9,004 nucleotides of DNA from Pseudomonadota bacterium (GTDB taxonomy: Bacteria; Pseudomonadota; Gammaproteobacteria; Burkholderiales; Burkholderiaceae_C), in the NCBI GenBank assembly GCA_030918015.1, contig JAUPTP010000053.1, positions 1 through 9,004 of the forward strand. The letters run 5' to 3'. The position numbers and the translations under genes were made by a program. How positions within the stretch are numbered: position 1 is the stretch's first letter; each line of letters begins with the position of its first letter. Below the pieces are notes generated by a model, which did no database searches, was not told the origin of the DNA, and was given only the letters and a program-made list of their open reading frames with translations. Below, in pieces: positions 6,022-9,004 of this stretch.

Positions 6022-7014
6022 TCAGGTCGCAGCCGGATACAGGCTGCGTTGGCGCGCGAACAGCCGGGTCAGCCCCAGCAGCGCGTCGATGGCGGGCGTG
6101 GCCACGCCGACATGGCCGCCGATCTCGCGCACCGCGCCGACGATGGCGTCGAGCTCGATCGGCCGGCCGGCCTCCACGTCCTGCAGCATCGAGGTGCGGA
6201 AGGCGCCGAGCCTGGCGGTCACCGCATGGCGCTCTTCCGGACCCTGGTCGACGGGACAGCCGATGCGCTCGCCGATCAGTGCCGCCTCCTGCATCGCCTG
6301 GCTGCAGAAGCCGCGCACCAGCGGATCGGCCAGCACCTGGTCGATGGTGGCGCCGGTGATCGCGCTGACCGGATTCATCGTCAGATTGCCCCAGAGCTTG
6401 TACCAGAGCTCGCGGCGCAGATTGCCCGACACGGTGGTGTCGAAGCCGGCCTGGCGCAGCAGCGCGCCCACCGCCTCAGCCCTGGCGCTCGGGCCGCCCG
6501 AGGGCTCGCCGACGATCAGGCCGCGGCCCATGCGGTGCTGCACCCGGCCGGGCTCGGGCGTGGCCGCGCTGGCGTGGACCACGCCGCCGAGCACCTGCCC
6601 CACCGGCAGCGCCTGCGCGATCACCCCGCCCGGATCGACGCTCTCGAGCCGGCCTTGCGGCACCTGGGGCTGATCGGCGCAGAACCACCACGGCACGCCG
6701 TTCATCATCGTGAGCACCACGGTGTCGGGGCCGATCAGCGGCGCGAGCTGCGGCGCCAGCGCGGGCAGGGCCTGGGCCTTGACCGCCAGGATCACCAGCT
6801 CGTGCACGCCGAGCGCATCGGCCCGGTCGCTGGCCGTGGCCACCGGGGCCCGGGCATGCAGCGACGCGTCGGCGCTGTCGAGCCGCCAGCCGTGCGCCTG
6901 CAGGGCCGCGAGCGTCGCGCCGCGGGCCAGGGCGCTGGTGGGCACGCCGGCCGAGGCCAGGCGTGCGCCGAGGAATCCGCCGATCGCGCCGGCGCCAACG
7001 ATGCAGGTCTTCAT
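6022..7014 (-). CDS. 2-dehydropantoate 2-reductase family (PanE/ApbA) oxidoreductase
   Basis: The 330-residue protein starts with a Rossmann NAD(P)H motif, CIVGAGAIGGFLGARL (GxGxxG at 7-12). Family-conserved residues are present: Lys79 in AVKA, Asn105 in MMNGVPWW, the likely catalytic Lys206 in ELWYKLWGNLTMNP, and SMLQDVEAGRPIELDAI in the C-terminal helical domain. Canonical PanE reduces ketopantoate to pantoate for coenzyme A synthesis. This longer NGVPWW form occurs as paralogues of unclear substrate, and the location beside a LysR gene and aromatic catabolism genes hints at a different 2-oxo acid. That last point is inference. The open frame extends upstream to 7515 through the antisense of lysR, but ATG 7014 is where family similarity begins. 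Shine-Dalgarno is weak. It lies 86 bp downstream of lysR and 33 bp upstream of the nucleotidase gene. Confidence 0.88.
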   Translation of the reverse strand: MKTCIVGAGAIGGFLGARLASAGVPTSALARGATLAALQAHGWRLDSADASLHARAPVATASDRADALGVHELVILAVKAQALPALAPQLAPLIGPDTVVLTMMNGVPWWFCADQPQVPQGRLESVDPGGVIAQALPVGQVLGGVVHASAATPEPGRVQHRMGRGLIVGEPSGGPSARAEAVGALLRQAGFDTTVSGNLRRELWYKLWGNLTMNPVSAITGATIDQVLADPLVRGFCSQAMQEAALIGERIGCPVDQGPEERHAVTARLGAFRTSMLQDVEAGRPIELDAIVGAVREIGGHVGVATPAIDALLGLTRLFARQRSLYPAAT

Positions 7015-7100
7015 GGACAAGAGCCAATCATGGACAAGGACAAAAGGTCCATTCTTGCGCCCGGGCGCCGGCCTCACAAGCAAGCGATTCGGATCCGGCG

Positions 7101-8030
7101 TCAAGCCGGGCTTGATGAACCGTTCCGGTTCCACTGCTGCAGCCAGGCGCCCAGATGCTCCGCGAAGCCTTCGGCCGCGGGCGACAGGGTGCGTGCCAGC
7201 GGCCGGTACAGGCAGACCTTGCGCATCGTCTCGGGCTCGGTGACCGGCTTCATCACCAGGCCGAGCTGGCGGGCGATCACGCCGACATAGGCGGGCGCCA
7301 GCGTCGCGGCCAGCCCCTGCGCGGCCAGCCCCAGCGCGGTGGAGATGTGGTCCACCACGTCGACCGGGATGATGCGCGCGTCCTCCGGCACGTTCGCCCG
7401 CATCTGCGCCACGCTCAGCTCGTGGTCGCGGCCGGCGGCCACCAGGGCCTGGTCGCGCAGATCGGCCCAGCGCAGCGGCTCGCGCGCGGCCAGCGCATGC
7501 TGCGGCGCGCACCACAGCACCCAGGGACTGTCGAACAGCGGCGTGATGCCGACCTGCTGCGCGCTGGCGCGGTCCGGCCCGACCGCCAGATCCACGTCGC
7601 CGGCCACGACGCTGTCGATCAGGCCGTCGACCGGCAGGTCGCGGATGCGGATCACCACCTTGGGGCGCAGCGCCGCGTAGGCGCGGATCGCCGCCGGCAG
7701 CGCGGTGCTAGCCAGCACCATGGGCGCGCCCACCCGCACCAGGCCGGCCGCACGCTGGCGCACGTCCTGCGCCGCCGATTCCGCCTGCTGCACATGGCGC
7801 AGCACCGTCTGCGCCGGGCCCAGGAAGTCGCGCCCCGCGCTGGTCAGCGCCACCCGCCGGGTGGTGCGGTCGAAGAGCCGGAAGCCCAGCACGAGCTCCA
7901 GCTCGGCCACCAGCTGGCTGACCGCCTGGGTGGTCAGGCCGATGCGCTCGGCGGCCTGGCGAAAGCTGTCGAGCTCGGCCACGGTGGTGAAGGCCTCCAG
8001 CTGTCGGAGGGTGAAGCGGGTCAGGGGCAT
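7101..8030 (-). CDS. LysR-type transcriptional regulator
   Basis: The 309-residue protein has the standard LysR layout: an N-terminal winged helix (RFTLRQLEAFTTVAELDSFR at 5-24, then AAERIGLTTQAVSQLVAELE with the recognition helix around 34-44). A linker helix runs to about 90, followed by a periplasmic-binding-like effector domain at about 96-295. ATG 8030 gives the usual LysR start (MPLTRFTLRQLEAF); longer in-frame starts near 8153 add unrelated residues. It diverges from hpaH across 121 bp, the classical LysR arrangement. It could therefore control the hpaH operon, the PanE-like gene behind it, or both. Known homoprotocatechuate operons more often use MarR- or AraC-type regulators, so the target is uncertain. 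Confidence 0.92.
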   Translation of the reverse strand: MPLTRFTLRQLEAFTTVAELDSFRQAAERIGLTTQAVSQLVAELELVLGFRLFDRTTRRVALTSAGRDFLGPAQTVLRHVQQAESAAQDVRQRAAGLVRVGAPMVLASTALPAAIRAYAALRPKVVIRIRDLPVDGLIDSVVAGDVDLAVGPDRASAQQVGITPLFDSPWVLWCAPQHALAAREPLRWADLRDQALVAAGRDHELSVAQMRANVPEDARIIPVDVVDHISTALGLAAQGLAATLAPAYVGVIARQLGLVMKPVTEPETMRKVCLYRPLARTLSPAAEGFAEHLGAWLQQWNRNGSSSPA

Positions 8031-8040
8031 GGCGGGATTA

Positions 8041-8077
8041 TCAATCACAGGCTGATTGACATCAGCAATCCATTGCT
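8041..8077. promoter_or_regulatory. Two dyads in the lysR-hpaH divergent intergenic region
   Basis: TCAATCA (8041-8047) and TGATTGA (8053-8059) form a perfect inverted repeat with a 5-bp centre. AGCAAT (8064-8069) and ATTGCT (8072-8077) form a second with a 2-bp centre. They lie between the divergent starts at 8030 and 8152, in a locally AT-richer stretch, as expected for LysR operator and activation half-sites. The first does not fit the strict T-N11-A form. TTGACA at 8056-8061 could be a -35 for hpaH, but no good -10 follows, which would fit an activator-dependent promoter. Confidence 0.5.
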
Positions 8078-8151
8078 TGTTGTTGTCAATGACGGTCGAG
8101 ACACTGGCGCCCGGTCTTCCACCCCTTCTTGTCCCCGGAGCGTTGTCGCCC

Positions 8152-8955
8152 ATGCTTGATCCGTCCGTTCACCGCGCCCTGGCCCAGGAGCTGCACCAGT
8201 CCGAGCGCAGCCGCCGCCAGATCCCGCAGTTTTCCCGCCGCCATCCCGGCATGACGATCGACGACAGCTACGCCATCCAGCGCGAGTGGATGGCGATCAA
8301 GCAGGCCGAGGGCCGCCGCGTGATCGGCCACAAGATCGGCCTGACCTCGCGGGCGATGCAGATCGCCTCGCAGATCACCGAGCCCGACCACGGCACGCTG
8401 CTCGACGACATGCTGCTGCGCGACGGCAGCGAGATCGAGATCTCGCGCTTCATCGTGCCGCGCTTCGAGGTGGAGTTCGCCTTCGTGCTGGGGCGACCGC
8501 TGCAGGGGCCGGACGTCACGCTGTGCGATGTGCTCAAGGCCACCGACTACGTGATGCCGGCGCTGGAGCTGATCGACGCGCGCATCGAGCCGTTCGACCG
8601 CGAGACCCGCGCGCCCCGCACGGTGATCGACACGATCGCCGACAACGCGGCCAATGCCGCCCTCGTGCCGGGTGGCCGGCCGATGAAGCCCGATGCGGTC
8701 GACTGGCGCTGGGCCGGCGCGATGCTGCTGCGCAATGGCGTGATCGAGGAGTCGGGCCTGGGCGGGGCGGTGCTCAACCATCCGGCCAACGGCGTGGCCT
8801 GGCTGGCGCGCAAGCTTGCCGCCCACGGCGAGGGGCTGCAGGCCGGCGAGATCGTGCTGGGCGGCTCCTTCACCCGGCCGGTGGCCTGCGCCGCGGGTGA
8901 CACCTTCCATGCCGACTACGGCCCGCTGGGCTCGATCTCGGTGAGGTTCGTCTGA
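8152..8955 (+). CDS. hpaH: 2-oxo-hept-4-ene-1,7-dioate hydratase (HpaH/HpcG)
   Basis: This enzyme adds water to 2-oxohept-4-ene-1,7-dioate, giving 4-hydroxy-2-oxoheptanedioate, in the meta-cleavage pathway of homoprotocatechuate (from 4-hydroxyphenylacetate). The length, 267 residues, equals that of the E. coli enzyme as I recall it. Long stretches match from memory, including [11 protein letters not shown] (59-69), [25 protein letters not shown] (131-144), [10 protein letters not shown] (160-169), [11 protein letters not shown] (209-219) and LGGSFTRPV (236-244). The expected divalent-metal ligands of this MhpD/fumarylacetoacetase-like fold are E106, E108 and E139, with K61 in the active site region. 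ATG 8152 was chosen for family length; GGAG at 8137-8140 is a slightly distant Shine-Dalgarno. An in-frame ATG at 8056 would add 32 residues lacking similarity. The gene overlaps the next by one base. Confidence 0.94.
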   Translation: MLDPSVHRALAQELHQSERSRRQIPQFSRRHPGMTIDDSYAIQREWMAIKQAEGRRVIGHKIGLTSRAMQIASQITEPDHGTLLDDMLLRDGSEIEISRFIVPRFEVEFAFVLGRPLQGPDVTLCDVLKATDYVMPALELIDARIEPFDRETRAPRTVIDTIADNAANAALVPGGRPMKPDAVDWRWAGAMLLRNGVIEESGLGGAVLNHPANGVAWLARKLAAHGEGLQAGEIVLGGSFTRPVACAAGDTFHADYGPLGSISVRFV

Positions 8956-9004
8956 TGCGCACGCCCGACAACCTGTTCAAGGCGTCGCTGGCGCAGCCCG
9001 GCAC
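8955..9004 (+). CDS. hpaI: Probable 4-hydroxy-2-oxoheptanedioate aldolase, N-terminus only
   Basis: Only about 16 codons are visible ([16 protein letters not shown]) before the window ends. The start ATG shares its A with the hpaH stop (TGATG), so translation is probably coupled. The NLFKASLAQPG opening resembles the NxFKAALxxG start of HpaI-type class II aldolases. These split the HpaH product into pyruvate and succinate semialdehyde, and hpaI usually follows hpaH. The call depends mainly on context, because so little sequence is present. Confidence 0.72.
   Translation, partial: MRTPDNLFKASLAQPG

Noticed and set aside
7013..7051. Two TGGACA copies (7013-7018 in part overlapping the PanE-like start, and 7031-7036) plus a nearby TGGACC on the other strand, resembling iteron ends
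   Set aside because: None has the CGGGTA half at the right distance, so they match only 6 bp of the 17-bp iteron and are probably chance.
7101..7115. Perfect 15-bp palindrome TCAAGCCGGGCTTGA spanning the lysR stop codon
   Set aside because: No T-tract follows on either strand and the loop would be only 3 nt, so a terminator is not supported.
7117..7126. GAACCGTTCC inside the end of lysR, matching the core of the parS palindrome
   Set aside because: Symmetry stops after 9 bp and the long flanking arms are missing; it is too short to call a parS site.

Overview
The window looks like the replication-origin and partition region of a secondary replicon (megaplasmid or chromid) from a high-GC betaproteobacterium, most likely Burkholderiales. 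That placement is inferred from GC-rich codon use, the style of the Rep/ParA/ParB proteins and the gene types alongside them. It was not confirmed by a search.

Left part (1-4051), replication and segregation. A Rep_3/RepB-type initiator gene runs leftward off the edge. Its putative promoter has a dyad of iteron half-sites sitting exactly between the -35 and -10 boxes. To its right is an iteron origin: eight 17-bp repeats (consensus CGGGTA-N4-CTGGACA), the last four phased at 21-22 bp. These are followed directly by an AT-rich stretch with four tandem 9-mers, a good candidate for the unwinding element. Transcribed away from rep are parA (type Ia, with an N-terminal HTH) and parB, 16 bp apart. 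Two identical 23-bp perfect palindromes are strong parS candidates: one lies inside the parB reading frame, the other 12 bp after its stop. Just beyond is a second, distal pair of iterons in inverted orientation.

Middle part (4111-7014), leftward genes. A lipoprotein of the UshA/5'-nucleotidase family is preceded in transcription order by a ketopantoate-reductase-family (PanE/ApbA) dehydrogenase whose physiological substrate is uncertain.

Right part (7101-9004). A LysR-type regulator is transcribed leftward, probably together with the PanE-like gene. Divergent from it is a homoprotocatechuate (4-hydroxyphenylacetate) lower-pathway operon beginning with hpaH (2-oxohept-4-ene-1,7-dioate hydratase). 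This overlaps by one base the start of a gene that is probably hpaI (aldolase), cut by the window edge. The short divergent intergenic region carries two dyads that are candidate LysR sites.

Taken together, the replicon's replication and partition module directly abuts ordinary metabolic genes. No transposase, tRNA, rRNA, integrase or CRISPR array was seen.
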